Of a stretch of 64,000 nt of DNA, positions 24,215 through 34,788 are shown in pieces. How positions within the stretch are numbered: the first letter of the stretch is position 1; the number at the start of each line of letters is the position of its first letter. This DNA comes from Phorcus lineatus. Lineage: Eukaryota; Mollusca; Gastropoda; Trochida; Trochidae. The notes below the pieces were generated by a model. That model was given only the letters and a program-made list of their open reading frames with translations. It ran no database searches and was not told where the DNA came from. A program made the position numbers and the translations under genes. Location of the stretch: NCBI GenBank assembly GCA_921293015.1, contig OV121091.1, forward strand, positions 9,143,755-9,207,754, written 5' to 3'.

Positions 24215-24232
24215 ATCCCATCCTCGTCGCCA
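24215..24232 (-). other. Primer binding site, tRNA-Ser(GCU) type
   Basis: On the minus strand TGGCGACGAGGATGGGAT lies four bases after the 5' LTR. It is complementary to the 3' end of animal tRNA-Ser(GCU) including CCA over 18 bases. The tRNA identity is from memory of the conserved tRNA 3' sequence. Confidence 0.85.
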
Positions 24233-24236
24233 TTAT

Positions 24237-24429
24237 TGTCATGTATTTGATCTGTGATCGTCGGATGGCCCTTGATTAAACACGAACTAACATTTGGAAG
24301 CCCGCCATGTTTATTACGGCATCTTGCTACACCACATGATATGATGACGTCACGCATGCTGCGTCACTATTATGGGGAAACAGTACAAATGACTATTTAT
24401 AGAACTATGTTTACATAGAGGATATCACA
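24237..24429 (-). repeat. 5' LTR of the gypsy-type element
   Basis: A 193-bp LTR at the higher-coordinate side, which is upstream for the element's minus-strand genes. It is followed on the plus strand by the target duplication CTGAG. Confidence 0.95.
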
Positions 24430-24434
24430 CTGAG

Positions 24435-25796
24435 AAAACTTCTTGAATTCCCGGTCGACCTCATTGATGATGAGAGTGTCCGATAAGCGAAAGTGCCGTG
24501 TTGGAAGATCGATCTATATAGGGTATTCTTAATACTACCTCATGAATACTCATGAAACTGAATGCATGTAATAAAAACGAGGCTAAGGTTGCTCCGACAC
24601 CCGGAAGTAACATTCTTACAACATTTACAACTAAATATCCCTTCGAAATATTTCCATTATACATACTCGTTTGTAGCAAGAAAATGATACAGATTTAGCC
24701 ATCTCTCCGTAAAACCGTCGGTCGTTTCACTGTGCCCGCTCGAATAACTATTTGGGTCATACAGTACGGGCCTCGATGTAAGCAAACCAGAATCTCTATC
24801 TGTTTATGGGGGTCAAATACATTTTAAAAGAGCTAAAGTGAACTTATATATTCTAATGGATATAATTAAAATACTAAATGTTGTTAGTTTCTTAGGAACT
24901 CACAAATAATTGAGCTGAAAAGGGAATACCATTGCAATAGTCAAACTTAATATAAAATAATATTATAACAACTAATATATGATATAATATAATGATAATA
25001 ACAACTGTCCGGATTATTTTTATAACAAACTTTACTTGAAAGCAGTAGCCAAATGTTTTCAAAAGAAATACAAGCTTTTATTTGCATAATTAATACATAA
25101 AATATAGACAAGAAATAAAAGTACATAATAAGTCAAACATTAGGTCATATGAATGCATAACTAATGAGAATCCCCTATAACTGTTCGCCAGTCTGTCCAT
25201 GTTGTCAATATAAGTGTACAGCAATAGGATCTTTCATGACAATTTGACCATGCATAAGGTGTCTGCACGATTGATTCTCTGGTCGCCCAAAGAAAAGCAT
25301 CGTCCGGTGGCAGCCTGATTGAAACCGACCGTTTTCCGAAAAAAAGTTTCAAGCTTCTACCGGGATACGAACTTGTTCCACCTGGGGTTTCCTCTCCACC
25401 GCAGCCCAATCAAGACACGGTCGATTTTAATCGGACTGGGCTCTGAGGCCTTGAAATCCTTCCTCCTGACCTTTACCAAATGCTGTCCACCTACAATTGG
25501 GTATGTGTTGATGACTTTGTGAAAGCAGACGGAAAACTGCGATCAATCATGATCGTGCCAGCTCACATTTCAGGCTCTGTCATTGCTTGACTTTTCTTAG
25601 ATAGTTCATAAGCTTGTAGCTTTGAGTAAGGTTGTATTCTAGGATATGAAATGTAGCGGCTTCGCCTACGTTTTACCTTGAGAGAGGATGGCATTTGGTA
25701 TATGTAAGGTTGAGAAGCAATTGCTTAGAATATGTGTTTTTATGTCGTTTCAAGGTTTGTTTTGTCTAATTCTTGAAGTACTTGTGGTACTTGCAG
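24435..25796 (+). other. End of the 9.5-kb Wnt10 intron
   Basis: Intron sequence from the LTR element to the acceptor TACTTGCAG at 25788-25796. A less A+T-rich block at about 25160-25560 carries only short frames with no recognised domain. No repeat was identified. Confidence 0.5.
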
Positions 25797-25943
25797 GCTG
25801 TGATACGTAACGTGGAGAAGCAGTGCAAGTGTCACGGCATGTCGGGCAGCTGTGAGCTCAAGACGTGCTGGAAGGCGGCGCCCAACTTCCGGGAGGTTGG
25901 TGATCTGCTGAAGCGCAAGTTCGAAGCGGCCACCAAGGTACAG
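25797..25943 (+). CDS. Wnt10: Wnt10, exon with the acylation motif
   Basis: Reads AVIRNVEKQCKCHGMSGSC, then ELKTCWKAAPNFREVGDLLK and KRKFEAATK. The CHGMSGSC block contains the serine that Porcupine modifies with palmitoleate, required for Wnt secretion and Frizzled binding. The exon starts in phase 0 after TACTTGCAG. The 3' end is ambiguous. GTACAG occurs twice in tandem, and donors at 25938, 25944 or 25950 would all keep the frame and add K, KVQ or KVQVQ before the next exon. I chose 25944 because KVQIHIGN best matches the usual spacing. Confidence 0.93.
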
Positions 25944-26304
25944 GTACAGGTGTATTCCTCGATTCACTATATGGTTCACTAACCTCTCATCCTACTTGTC
26001 ATTCTCACAAAGGACATTTCATTCAAAAAAGTATTTTTAAACGTGTACTTCGATGTCCTTAAAACAATTGACACTGTGGGAAACATTTCAATGATGCAAT
26101 AGACAAAGTTTCTGACCTCCAGTTAATCGTACGCGAAGATTATGGTAATAGGAAATATAATTTGCTTGTACTAAACTCTTTGTCGATGTTACTGCACGGA
26201 ACAGACAATTGCAAACCACCAATATCAAAAGTTAATAGGTCATTGTGACACTGTAACAGATTCCGTGTTCATTTTCGACATTAAATTTCGTGTTTGCTTT
26301 CCAG

Positions 26305-26622
26305 ATACACATAGGGAACACTGCGAGTGGTCGATTGAAGAAGCAAAACGGAAGACGGCCGCGACAATCAGACTTGCTGTACTACCAGAATTCTCCTAGT
26401 TTCTGTGATGTAAACATTCGACTGGACTCCCCTGGCACAACGGGGCGTCTGTGCAACAAGTCAAGCGAGGGGGTGGACAACTGTGAGACGCTGTGCTGCG
26501 GGCGAGGGTACAACACAATGAAGGTGCGTCGCACGGAGCGCTGTGACTGCAAGTTCTACTGGTGCTGTTACGTGGAGTGTCAGACATGTGTTTATAACGA
26601 GTGGGTAACCGTCTGCAAGTGA
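26305..26622 (+). CDS. Wnt10: Wnt10, C-terminal exon
   Basis: Begins IHIGNTASGRLKKQ after the acceptor TTTGCTTTCCAG and continues DLLYYQNSPSFCDVN, SPGTTGRLCNKSS, CETLCCGRGYNTMKV, ERCDCKFYWCCYVECQTC and ends EWVTVCK with stop TGA at 26620-26622. This is the complete cysteine-rich C-terminal domain of Wnt proteins, whose finger loop contacts Frizzled. All expected cysteines are present and the last residues CK are typical. NKS is a possible glycosylation site. The whole exon chain is in frame with no stop, so the gene appears functional. Confidence 0.96.
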   Translation: MHIGNTASGRLKKQNGRRPRQSDLLYYQNSPSFCDVNIRLDSPGTTGRLCNKSSEGVDNCETLCCGRGYNTMKVRRTERCDCKFYWCCYVECQTCVYNEWVTVCK

Positions 26623-26879
26623 CAAGATTCTACCAGAAACCCTACATGCAAATGAAATACAGGATGGCTACAAGGATGTACTCGATTCTCTGCTCACAGT
26701 TGTCGTTACCCTTCGTTCCTACAAAAGTCAGGAGATTGATGTTTTGCGTTGTCAAATACCTACACATTGTCTAGTCTAAATGCAGTTGAACCAGCGACGC
26801 CTGCCTCCACGGTGTACCCATGCAACGTGCTCTACAGTTGTTGTAGGGAGCGGTGCAGTGGATGGCACTTGGATGTAAG
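26623..26879 (+). other. Probable Wnt10 3' UTR
   Basis: Directly after the Wnt10 stop codon. No coding signal is seen. The next AATAAA-type signal I noted is at about 27602 (CAATAAATCC), so the UTR may run about 1 kb and include the following repeat. Confidence 0.45.
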
Positions 26880-27315
26880 AATATAGAAATCAGTATAGCA
26901 GTGTCAACGCTGGATAATTGTTCATTTGGAATCCTGTACAGAGGTGACGAAACAGGAGGTCGTACGCGGAAGTGTTGTTATTGGATAGTTGTACCTATAG
27001 AAATCTGTTCTAAAGATTTGACACCGGCTGCTTGAACGTGTAGAAATCTTTCCTAATATGTTGACTTCAGATAATTGTAACCGTAGAAAAGCGTCCAAAA
27101 GTGTCGACACCCGATAGTTGTACGAGTTGGTATCTGTACGCAGGTGCTTACAACGGATAGTTCTAAGTATAGAAAAATGTCCTAACATGCTGTGCTGACA
27201 TCAGATAGTGGTACGCGAAGAAGTCTGTCCTAAAGTGTTGAAATGTCCTTCATGTGTAGAAATCTAGCCTAAAATGTTGATACCGGATAGTTGAACGAAT
27301 AGAAATTAGTACAGT
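26880..27315 (+). repeat. Degenerate ~43-bp repeat behind Wnt10
   Basis: About nine diverged copies of a unit resembling GATAGTTGTACG, TATAGAAATCTGTCCT, AAAATGTTGACACCG. Examples start near 26981, 27070, 27110, 27157, 27206 and 27285. Copies differ at many positions, so the array is old. It starts about 260 bp after the stop and may be transcribed in the 3' UTR. Confidence 0.75.
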
Positions 27316-28251
27316 GGTATCGTTTGCCTCGTCAAATATATGGACCAACGCCTTTGTACATGCGCCACAGTTCGATGTACGTTTGATATATTCCTTCAAT
27401 AGGAAACTCAAACCACCACTGTCAGTTTCAAATTTTTAAAAAGTAAAAGAAATGCAAGTGGGTCTTTCAGTTACCATAAACTATGATGACAAACATTCCA
27501 AGTAAATTTTACTTCATCGAGGTACTTCAAACATGAAATACTCGACGTCATCGCTACTATCCACTAAGGAACTAAGGTTTAACCGCGGCTAAATTGTTAA
27601 GCAATAAATCCACTTAGGCCTTACCTATTTGACATACTGTAAAACAATTTGTCAACAGTCAAAATAGAGGTGAAGTGGCGATATGGTACTTCATAATGGG
27701 TTTTTATTAAAGTTTGAGACATACATTCAAGCACGAATCATAAAATAGTGCACATTAAACCACCAAGTCGCGTTTATGACCTTGAAATTAACGTCAAGGT
27801 TAACAAAACTGAAATATGTTTGTAGAAACCAACCAAGTTAATAGCTACTGAACAGAAGACATCACTCCCATAGGTGAAATGGGAAGATCCGAACTTCTTA
27901 TAAATTAGGTAAGGTGTAACACCTGCGGTAAACGTGCCGTGAAATGTAATAACCTTAACTCAGTTTCTTAAAACTTTATTTCTACTATGACTGTCAGTTT
28001 AGGTAATTCCTTGTGCTTCAATTAAATATTGATTCTTTGGGCAAATTCAAATCTGTCGTTTCATTACTACACAGTTACATAATAATGCAAAACAAATCCT
28101 GTTAAAGTGTGGATCTGAGTTTTCAATCAAATTCTGAAACCTTTAGTAAAACACAACGCTTCTCTACTCTGCTTATCCTTCCTTTTTAAATATAAATCAT
28201 CAATATATATATAAAAATAGTAAAAAAAAAAGAAGAAGATGAAGTTGAATT
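27316..28251. other. No gene recognised
   Basis: A+T-rich sequence with possible polyadenylation signals for Wnt10 (about 27602) and no recognisable element until the hammerhead motif. Confidence 0.5.
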
Positions 28252-28311
28252 ACATTTGGCAAACGTTTTCAGCAGGTACGAATGTACCTGCTTCATCAGG
28301 CCGTTTAATGC
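28252..28311 (-). ncRNA. Type I hammerhead ribozyme fold
   Basis: On the minus strand, helix I outer strand GCATT, internal loop AAAC and GGC lead into the core CTGATGA. Helix II is AGCAGGTA and TACCTGCT (8 bp, loop CATTCG). Then come core GAAA, the 4-nt palindrome ACGT as helix III, UU at the cleavage position, and helix I return strand GCC, A, AATGT. All conserved core bases are present. A palindromic 4-nt helix III fits the small type I hammerheads reported in Penelope-like elements and retrozymes, which are thought to act as dimers. A Penelope-like endonuclease remnant lies 1.2 kb upstream on the same strand. Confidence 0.72.
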
Positions 28312-29519
28312 AGTTACTGACACTAAGTGTATATATGCAACACGGTCCTCTGCAAGAATTTCCTTTTCTCATAATTGCTTCTCACTGTTATAAGAAAACA
28401 TAAAATTCAGATTTTTTTTTTTACTTTTTATAGAAATTAGCTTATAATTATGTTCCTTTTCTTTATTGTCAGGGTTTGTTTTAAAAACGTTTTGTTAAAG
28501 ACTGCAGTCAGATTTTCATCATTTTTGCATAATAATAACAGTAGTCATATGTTCAAGATGACATTAGTTTTATTTACAAATCACTTTAGGTAAGTTTGAG
28601 TATGAAACAGTAATGAAATAAACAAAGCAGGTAATTTAACATTATTATATGTATGAGAAGTATATGCAAGATTTCACCTAAGAGTAATGCAATCAAATTT
28701 GCCGAATACGAATTAAGTGTAATGGGTACATTCAACAATGGTATATATAAGTTTACCCCAGGCAAGAAAGTTCTCTTCAAAATCAACCAAGATGCAAAGG
28801 AGGTATAAACAAGACATATGAATATATGATAGATAAGCATATGCTGTACAAGAGAAACATGCATTTAAGAAGAATACATGTATGCGATGAAGATTATCCA
28901 AGATAAATGGAAATGAAGTAAATCGAAAGGGAATATGTGTAAGACAAGTCTTTGCACGCGGAGTGTCAGCCTTTGTAGACTTTTATGTTGAAGATTATGA
29001 TACATCTCCAGGTGATCAGTGTCATTGTATGATACCAAGACTTTAAGTGACAATTTGGATCATTTGGAAATTGGAAAATGGATCAAACCGTATACTCCTT
29101 AAATCACTAAACACAACGGAAAAGTAATTCAACAGTTCAAGCATTTTCCACCTCTCAAGTCTTGTATAGAAAAAACGATGATCACTGAATAGTGTGAAAC
29201 CGGTCGGGGATTCAAATGTAGCGTTAACAATAGCAAGGGGCGTAATTCCTGCCCTTTAGCCATTGTTAACGCTATATGCGTAGCAACAACATGTATCATA
29301 CCCTGGTTATGAACTGATATGCAAAGATTCATCTTCAGTCTTTTACTTTTAAGAATATATAGACAATATTTGATAAATAGTTCACAAGTATACAGTATTA
29401 TATATTCAAAGACAAAAATGACACATGGCCAAATATTATTCTAACATGTTTCATTGATATATTCCTGAATATAATATGTGTGTGAGTGTGCGCAAATATG
29501 ACGTCACAGACACGCGACG
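28312..29519. other. No gene recognised
   Basis: Between the hammerhead motif and the endonuclease remnant. A+T-rich, and possibly Penelope-like 3' non-coding sequence. Contains the inverted pair TAGCGTTAACAATAGC and GCCATTGTTAACGCTA around 29218-29275. Confidence 0.4.
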
Positions 29520-29835
29520 TTTAGCATTTGCTGGCTTAGCTATTTAGGAAAAGGACACAGAGTTTTAATAAAGTGTTCTTCTTTTATCCTACGCATTACT
29601 GCGTTTGCGTCTGCCATTTTATTAAATGGTAAGATTGTGAATCTCCTTATTGGCAGCACATGTGTCCAAATGTTCACTTAGTGGGATACATCTTGTTTTA
29701 GGGTCCTTGATCTGTTGTTTATGAACCCGAACACTGTCCCTTAGACATTCATTTTGACTTATGCATTGTTCCTCACATCCTTGGCATGTTATTACATGGA
29801 TCACGTTTCTTGCAGAACAATCCAGAGTGTGATGT
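29520..29835 (-). pseudogene. Penelope-like element GIY-YIG endonuclease remnant
   Basis: Minus-strand translation SARNVIHVITCQGCEEQ, then RDSVRVHKQQIKDP and LSEHLDTCA matches the GIY-YIG endonuclease domain at the C-terminus of Penelope-like polyproteins, with the CxxC and H-x-H-x-C zinc-type residues. The usual YIGQT stretch reads CISQN, so the motif is damaged. After a stop and frame change the expected tail follows (PFNKMADANAVMRRIKEEHF and TLCPF, about 29530-29610). The catalytic arrangement is broken and it is a relic. Confidence 0.65.
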
Positions 29836-29879
29836 ACATAAAAGAATCGTTTCTTATTTTTGAAAAAGACCTATTCACA

Positions 29880-30080
29880 ATCTAGAAAAAAGTATTTGTA
29901 TGATTGTCCAACAACCGGCTAGGCGAGATATCCGTGTGCAGGATCTAAAGGCACATTTGAGACAGCGGGGATATCCATTGCTATTGATATTGGACGTGGC
30001 GCACGAATTAGATAGGAAAACCCTTTTTTCAGTAAGAGACAATATTGAAGACCAGAACCATGACATTGCCTTTGTATAAT
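29880..30080 (+). pseudogene. Possible Penelope-like RT C-terminal fragment
   Basis: On the plus strand, RRDIRVQDLKAHLRQRGYP resembles the thumb region LK-x-H-L-x-x-RGYP of Penelope-like reverse transcriptases. It lies head to head with the endonuclease remnant on the other strand, so the two cannot be one uninterrupted copy. The stretch is short and the assignment is tentative. Confidence 0.3.
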
Positions 30081-30189
30081 CAAACAACCCAAAAATCCAT
30101 AGGTTTTTAAAGTCATTTGAATATATGCTGACTGTACACCTGAAGACACCTAATTTCAATATATATATCACGGTTTTTGGCAATGTGTC

Positions 30190-31439
30190 CCACTCCTCTT
30201 ACAGCGCCACGGCCAATTATTACAGTATTGTCGGTTGACTATGATGTCCACGAACACTTCTCTCGATCATGTCCCAGACATGCACCATAGGGGACAGGTA
30301 GTAATTCATACGGCACGAGCATGGTGACAGGCCTCCAGATGAGCAGCGTATCTGCGTAAAATAGCACAGGCAATTCAGTTATACGCATTAAAAATTAAAC
30401 CCATGACTCCCACCTACGCATAAATAACATTCCCAGATACGAGTCACATATTGTTTACATGCGTGAACGTGAGTTGTCAAAACAAAGTTTCAATTCTATA
30501 TATCTGATCTTAACATCTCCCATACATTTTAATTCTAACACTATGAGTGAACCAGTATTTTTACACCATGCAATATTTCAAGGGGCATGTACATTGACCC
30601 TTTAGCAATTCTCGTGAGAATACCCGATATTCAAGATATTTAACTTCAACTTATATACTCAAATGAAAAAAATAAATGTCAAAATCGCACAATATATAAA
30701 ATTTCAAGATTTTCTTTTTATCATTTTGCATAAGATTAGTGTGATGGTTGTTAAAAAGATCTCAGCAAAGCTGAACATCTGTCACTTTGGTTCTCCAGGC
30801 CATAGCCTATGCCGAGAGAACTTGCTGCGAGCTTTGGTAACATTTATTTATGGACACTTCTTCAGATCTAGGTTACCCTGCAACCCTAGTTTATGCAAGA
30901 TTTATATTGACCATTATTCGAAAAAGTTTTGTACTTGACAACAAATAACATGTATGGACCAATATGAAAAGGGTTTGGGGTTTTGAATAGCCTATCGGAT
31001 TTTTTAAAACATGTTTTTCTCCATGAAAGTTTACAAGTTTTAGAAGTATTTTTTAATAGCTCTGAGTTATATGATTGTCACCAGCATAAGATAATAGTTT
31101 GTCTAAATAGATAACTTTGTAGAGAAATTAGTTAACCAAGTGAGTGATTTTCGTTAGATCTTCCGATGTATATAACTGAAGGATCTTAGATGTACATATA
31201 TTTTTCATATATTTCACGTATATATTTCATTTTGATGAGGAAAAATTATATTGAAAGAAGCATCACATATTTGATAGATATTTTCAAATAATATCCTTCT
31301 TTCTGATATCTGGAAGTTGTATGCCGAGGAAATATTTGTAGATATTTAGAGCAGATGAGTTAATATCTTTTCAAAGTAAATAACTCTAAATGTATTATAT
31401 ACATGTTAAACTGTACGTGTGGCAGAATAGTCAACGACT
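30190..31439. other. No gene recognised
   Basis: A+T-rich sequence. The longest frame (30663-30938 plus) has no domain and a basic, low-information translation. Confidence 0.45.
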
Positions 31440-31850
31440 AACATAGTTGCGAACTTATAATGAGGATCTGAAAACAAGTTAATGGTGGCACAAGAAGCGT
31501 TCGTCGCACATGCAAATGGGCTGCTTGTAGCCGACTTCAAATCGTTTTGGGTGGAACCCGAATTCCTGTAACTTTGATCAAGTTAAAAGAAAGCTGATTG
31601 GTCGTTTGTTCTTGATTTCACAGCACCTGTGTACGAATGTATCGCTCCTGGGCTTGTGTAGTGGCTCTAGGACGACCTGAACAAGGTCTATCATCAACAT
31701 TGTGTTTGGTGGTACCGGTGAGCAGACTGATCACAGACTGTGACACGTTCTGCATGATGGCTACTGCTTCCTGTGTAGAACCAATTTGAAGCATGCCAAT
31801 AGCATATAGACGTTCATCATACTGAAGAAGTCTCATTCAAATTAAATGTA
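31440..31850 (-). pseudogene. Tc1-like transposase N-terminal remnant
   Basis: The minus strand reads MRLLQYDERLYAIGMLQIGS, TQEAVAIMQNVSQSVISLL and DDRPCSGRPRATTQAQERYI. This is the paired helix-turn-helix DNA-binding region and the GRPR linker of Tc1 transposases. Below 31618 the next part, including RVPPKTI and RLQAAHLHVRRT, continues in shifted frames. The DDE catalytic domain is missing. A separate Tc1 catalytic-domain remnant is at 60.5-61.1 kb. Confidence 0.82.
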
Positions 31851-33103
31851 TCAAACTAAAGCAGAGATATGCTAAACAGTAAATATTATGCAAGAACCGA
31901 TGAATAGGATAAACCAGCAGGCGGCAGTTTTCATCAACCCTTCCTTGAAGTGTAAAATTTTACAATGAACCCCTCCAACGTGTATGGCGCTAGTGCGTGT
32001 CGCACGTGCAACTCAGTGGTTCTGTTAAGGGTATTATGCGTGAGTTCTCTATCCGTGAATCTCAAAGCCTGTCAAGTGTCCATGACTATTTATCTTATCA
32101 CAACCTTTATAGGTAACTGCATTTCAATATCCAAAAGTATATATCAAATACATAAAACATCCATAGATTTAAAGATTCCCGGCCTCTATGACCTATAGGT
32201 CACTATAGTCATTAAAAATGACAACAATACTATACTTTGCTCTGTCCACCTTTGCCCACAACGGGCGTTTCCTACAGTCGTTACAAGAGAACGTTATGCA
32301 CCAGTGGGTTTTGCTTATTAGTCGTCATTGACAACCTCAGACAAGTAGCCTGTCAAAAATTATAAGTGGTATTAGTCATTTCTTAAAAATAGACTCTCCT
32401 AAATAATAAGTGATATACCCTTCAAAAAATGAAACGCATAGGTTGATTTTCGAATTTTGAACGCATGTAAAACCGGTGAAAAAAATGCATTCATTAATTC
32501 CTTCTTAAACGTCATTGTTGTGATAGCTAAAAGCTTCCGTGTAATAAAACGGAGCAACTTTTACTTTTTGTTCGTTTAATGAACAGTTGAATGCGTTTTC
32601 GCAATAATGTCAGTTAGAAAACATTTAAAAGTAAAAGAGACGAAAAGAAAAAGTGCGAAATTTTTTTTAGGCCAGTTATCGCCCCTATTTTGAGCGACTT
32701 CCAACTGCAAAATCGTTTACCTTGCTTTTGAAAAATTAAGAACTTGAAGCTTTCAAGTTTTTCGGATTCAGTGCTGAATCACCATTTAAGCTGTAACGAT
32801 GAGATTGAAAATAACGTTCCTCTGTAGGCCTACTCCTTATCGTCGAAACAAAAGGTCAACCGATTCGGTTGAGACTGTACATGTGTGACAGTGTGAAATG
32901 CGTTATCAAGCACAAACAAATCTGATTTGGCTGTGGTTCAGATGATTTTTCTATTTTAAAAAACAGTTCACAAACAACGTCTACAGATTTCGCATGACTC
33001 CGATTATGAACCAACAGGGTGCTGTTCAATAATGCTTATGCTTATTCGCAAATAGCATGTGTCATGGTCCACTTCCTTGTCAGATCTAACCTCAAGGTTA
33101 TAT
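31851..33103. other. No gene recognised
   Basis: Mixed sequence without recognisable coding or repeat structure. Confidence 0.45.
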
Positions 33104-34504
33104 CCCAAAACCCCTACAGCCCATTACCCCTACACCCCAGTTCCCCTACAGCTTGTTAAAACAACACAGACAGTTACCTATCTGGATTAATAGACTCGCC
33201 CTAACAGGTGATTAAGAGTAGAAGTGGTAGTTTGGAGTGGACATTTTGATTGAAAACATGGAATATGATAGAACATATGAACATATGAAAATAAAGGAAT
33301 TAATTTATATTTGAAATAATTTGATTTAAACGTAAAATATGAAATATGTTTCAATTAAATAAACTCAACTATCAATTGTCTCTGTGTTCAGTCTGTGTTT
33401 TGGTTTTCGTCCTAATCTTAGCACAGTTGATGCTATATTTGCCCTCCATTCATTGATTAGTCGAACTCTAAATAGTAATAAGCGTTTGTATTGTGTATTT
33501 GTTGATTTTAAACATGCTTTTGATTCAATTGATAGGTGTAAATTATGGAATGAATTGGCCAAATTGGGTGTCAGAGGGAAGTTATTATTGGTTATTCGTA
33601 CTTTATATCTTCATTTAAGATCTTGTGTGAAGATTGGTGGTTTTGATAGTCAGTGTTTTAGAAATAATCTTGGTCTAATGCAGGGGGAGGTCTTGTCGAG
33701 CGTTGGGAACTCGAGGTAAATATTGTTAAAACTAAGATAATGGTTTTCAGAAAAGGTGGTAACGTTAAATCGACAGAGCACTGGCTTTATAATGGTACGG
33801 TTATTGATGTTGTCGATACTTTTACATATTTAGGAATAGTTTTTAACTATAATAACTTATTCTCGAAGGCTACATTGCAGTTGTCCGATCCGGGTAGGAA
33901 GGCGCTCTTTTCCATGTATAATAATACTAGGTCATTGTCATTGAATCCCGAATCTCTTTTATTCGTTTTTTATTGTTATGTCAGCAGTATTATTTTATGC
34001 ATCCGAGATTTGGGGACATAATAAAGGATTAAACATTGAAATATTACACTTGGATTATTGTAAAAGGCTCTTAGGTGTTAAGAAATCAACATGTAACTCA
34101 ATGGTTTATGCGGAATTATGTCGTTATCCGTTGCTATTTAAAAGACAAAATAACATGGTTAAATATTGGTGTAAGCTTCTTGTGTCTTATAAAAGTATTT
34201 TAAGAGGTTGTTATGAACATCTTAATACTCTTATTTTATTGATACAGCCAATATCATGGATGACTACACCAACTTCTAAATGCCTTTGAAGAAATTGTTA
34301 TTGTCACCATGTTCAACATCCACAACCTGTACCAATAACGTTTTCATTACGTTCCAATTATCTCTACAGATATATGTAATAAAGAATCAGTCTGGGTGAG
34401 TCCATTGTGTCGCAAGAGGTAACAAACTAGAGATTAGCAGTGCAGTGGACCATAAACTTGTTTTGATAAGCTGTAGGGGTAATGGGCTGTAGGGGTTATG
34501 GGGG
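33104..34504. repeat. Inverted repeat pair enclosing a LINE fragment
   Basis: The segment AACCCCTACAGCCCATTACC, followed by CCTACAGCTT, near 33118-33160 has its reverse complement at 34465-34500. About 50 bp match on each side, and the left copy has an extra CACCCCAGTTCC. The pair encloses the plus-strand LINE fragment below, so it may be the ends of a MITE-like element that captured or received the LINE. Confidence 0.6.
33366..34290 (+). pseudogene. LINE reverse transcriptase lacking the catalytic loop
   Basis: Plus-strand blocks read GFRPNLSTVDAIFALHSLIS and FVDFKHAFDSIDRCKLWNEL (the palm with its first catalytic Asp) up to LGLMQGEVLSS. It then jumps to WELEVNIVKTKIMVFRKGG, FTYLGIVFNY and the C-terminal part VLFYASEIWGHNKGLNIE and YCKRLLGVKKST. 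The region normally carrying YADD, about 80-100 residues, is deleted at about 33700. Frame changes follow. It resembles the LINE type at 48-53 kb in its thumb region (LGV-KST). Inactive. Confidence 0.85.
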
Positions 34505-34696
34505 ACTACCAACCTCAAAATATTGCAATGTTCTTTCAAATCATCACCAATGGAATGAACCCACATGATGTGCACGTCAACGACACGAAACGGTTGAGAC
34601 ACTTTCACGACTGACCATTGTGGAGTAGGAAGTCATATATATATATGAATAAAGTTCACAATCTGGAGATTGATGTTCAGCTCCTAGGTATTGGAT

Positions 34697-34736
34697 ATTG
34701 AAAAATATGAAGTTAGAAGTAAAAACAATCCATTTT
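34697..34736 (-). repeat. Outer part of the left Penelope-like tail
   Basis: TATTGAAAAATATGAAGTTA and the following bases are the reverse complement of 46555-46597. On the minus strand this is the sequence that should follow the hammerhead at 39407-39446. The fold-back element has separated the two parts. Bases 34732-34736 (ATTTT) are the target duplication of that element. Confidence 0.7.
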
Positions 34737-34767
34737 AGTCCACCGGCCCAGAGGGGTCCCCATGCAC

Positions 34768-34788
34768 CCCCCCCCCCCCCCCCCCCCC
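34768..34788. repeat. Poly-C tract in the left arm
   Basis: Twenty-one consecutive C. The matching place in the right arm (39364-39370) has only seven G. This is either a length change after duplication or an assembly artefact. Confidence 0.9.

Larger units (their letters stand above)
21785..24429 (-). mobile_element. Internally deleted Ty3/gypsy-type LTR retrotransposon
   Basis: A 2,645-bp insertion, read on the minus strand. Two 193-bp LTRs (TG...CA ends) differ at only two positions and are flanked by a perfect 5-bp duplication, CTGAG (21780-21784 and 24430-24434). A tRNA-Ser primer site follows the 5' LTR and a polypurine tract precedes the 3' LTR. The internal region holds one 532-codon frame joining gag to integrase. 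Protease, reverse transcriptase and RNase H are absent. Nearly identical LTRs suggest a recent insertion. The element could move only with help from a complete relative. Confidence 0.95.

Noticed and set aside
33108-33150. Telomere-like CCCCTACA repeats
   Set aside because: Only a few irregular units, part of an inverted repeat pair, and not the animal TTAGGG or CCCTAA pattern.
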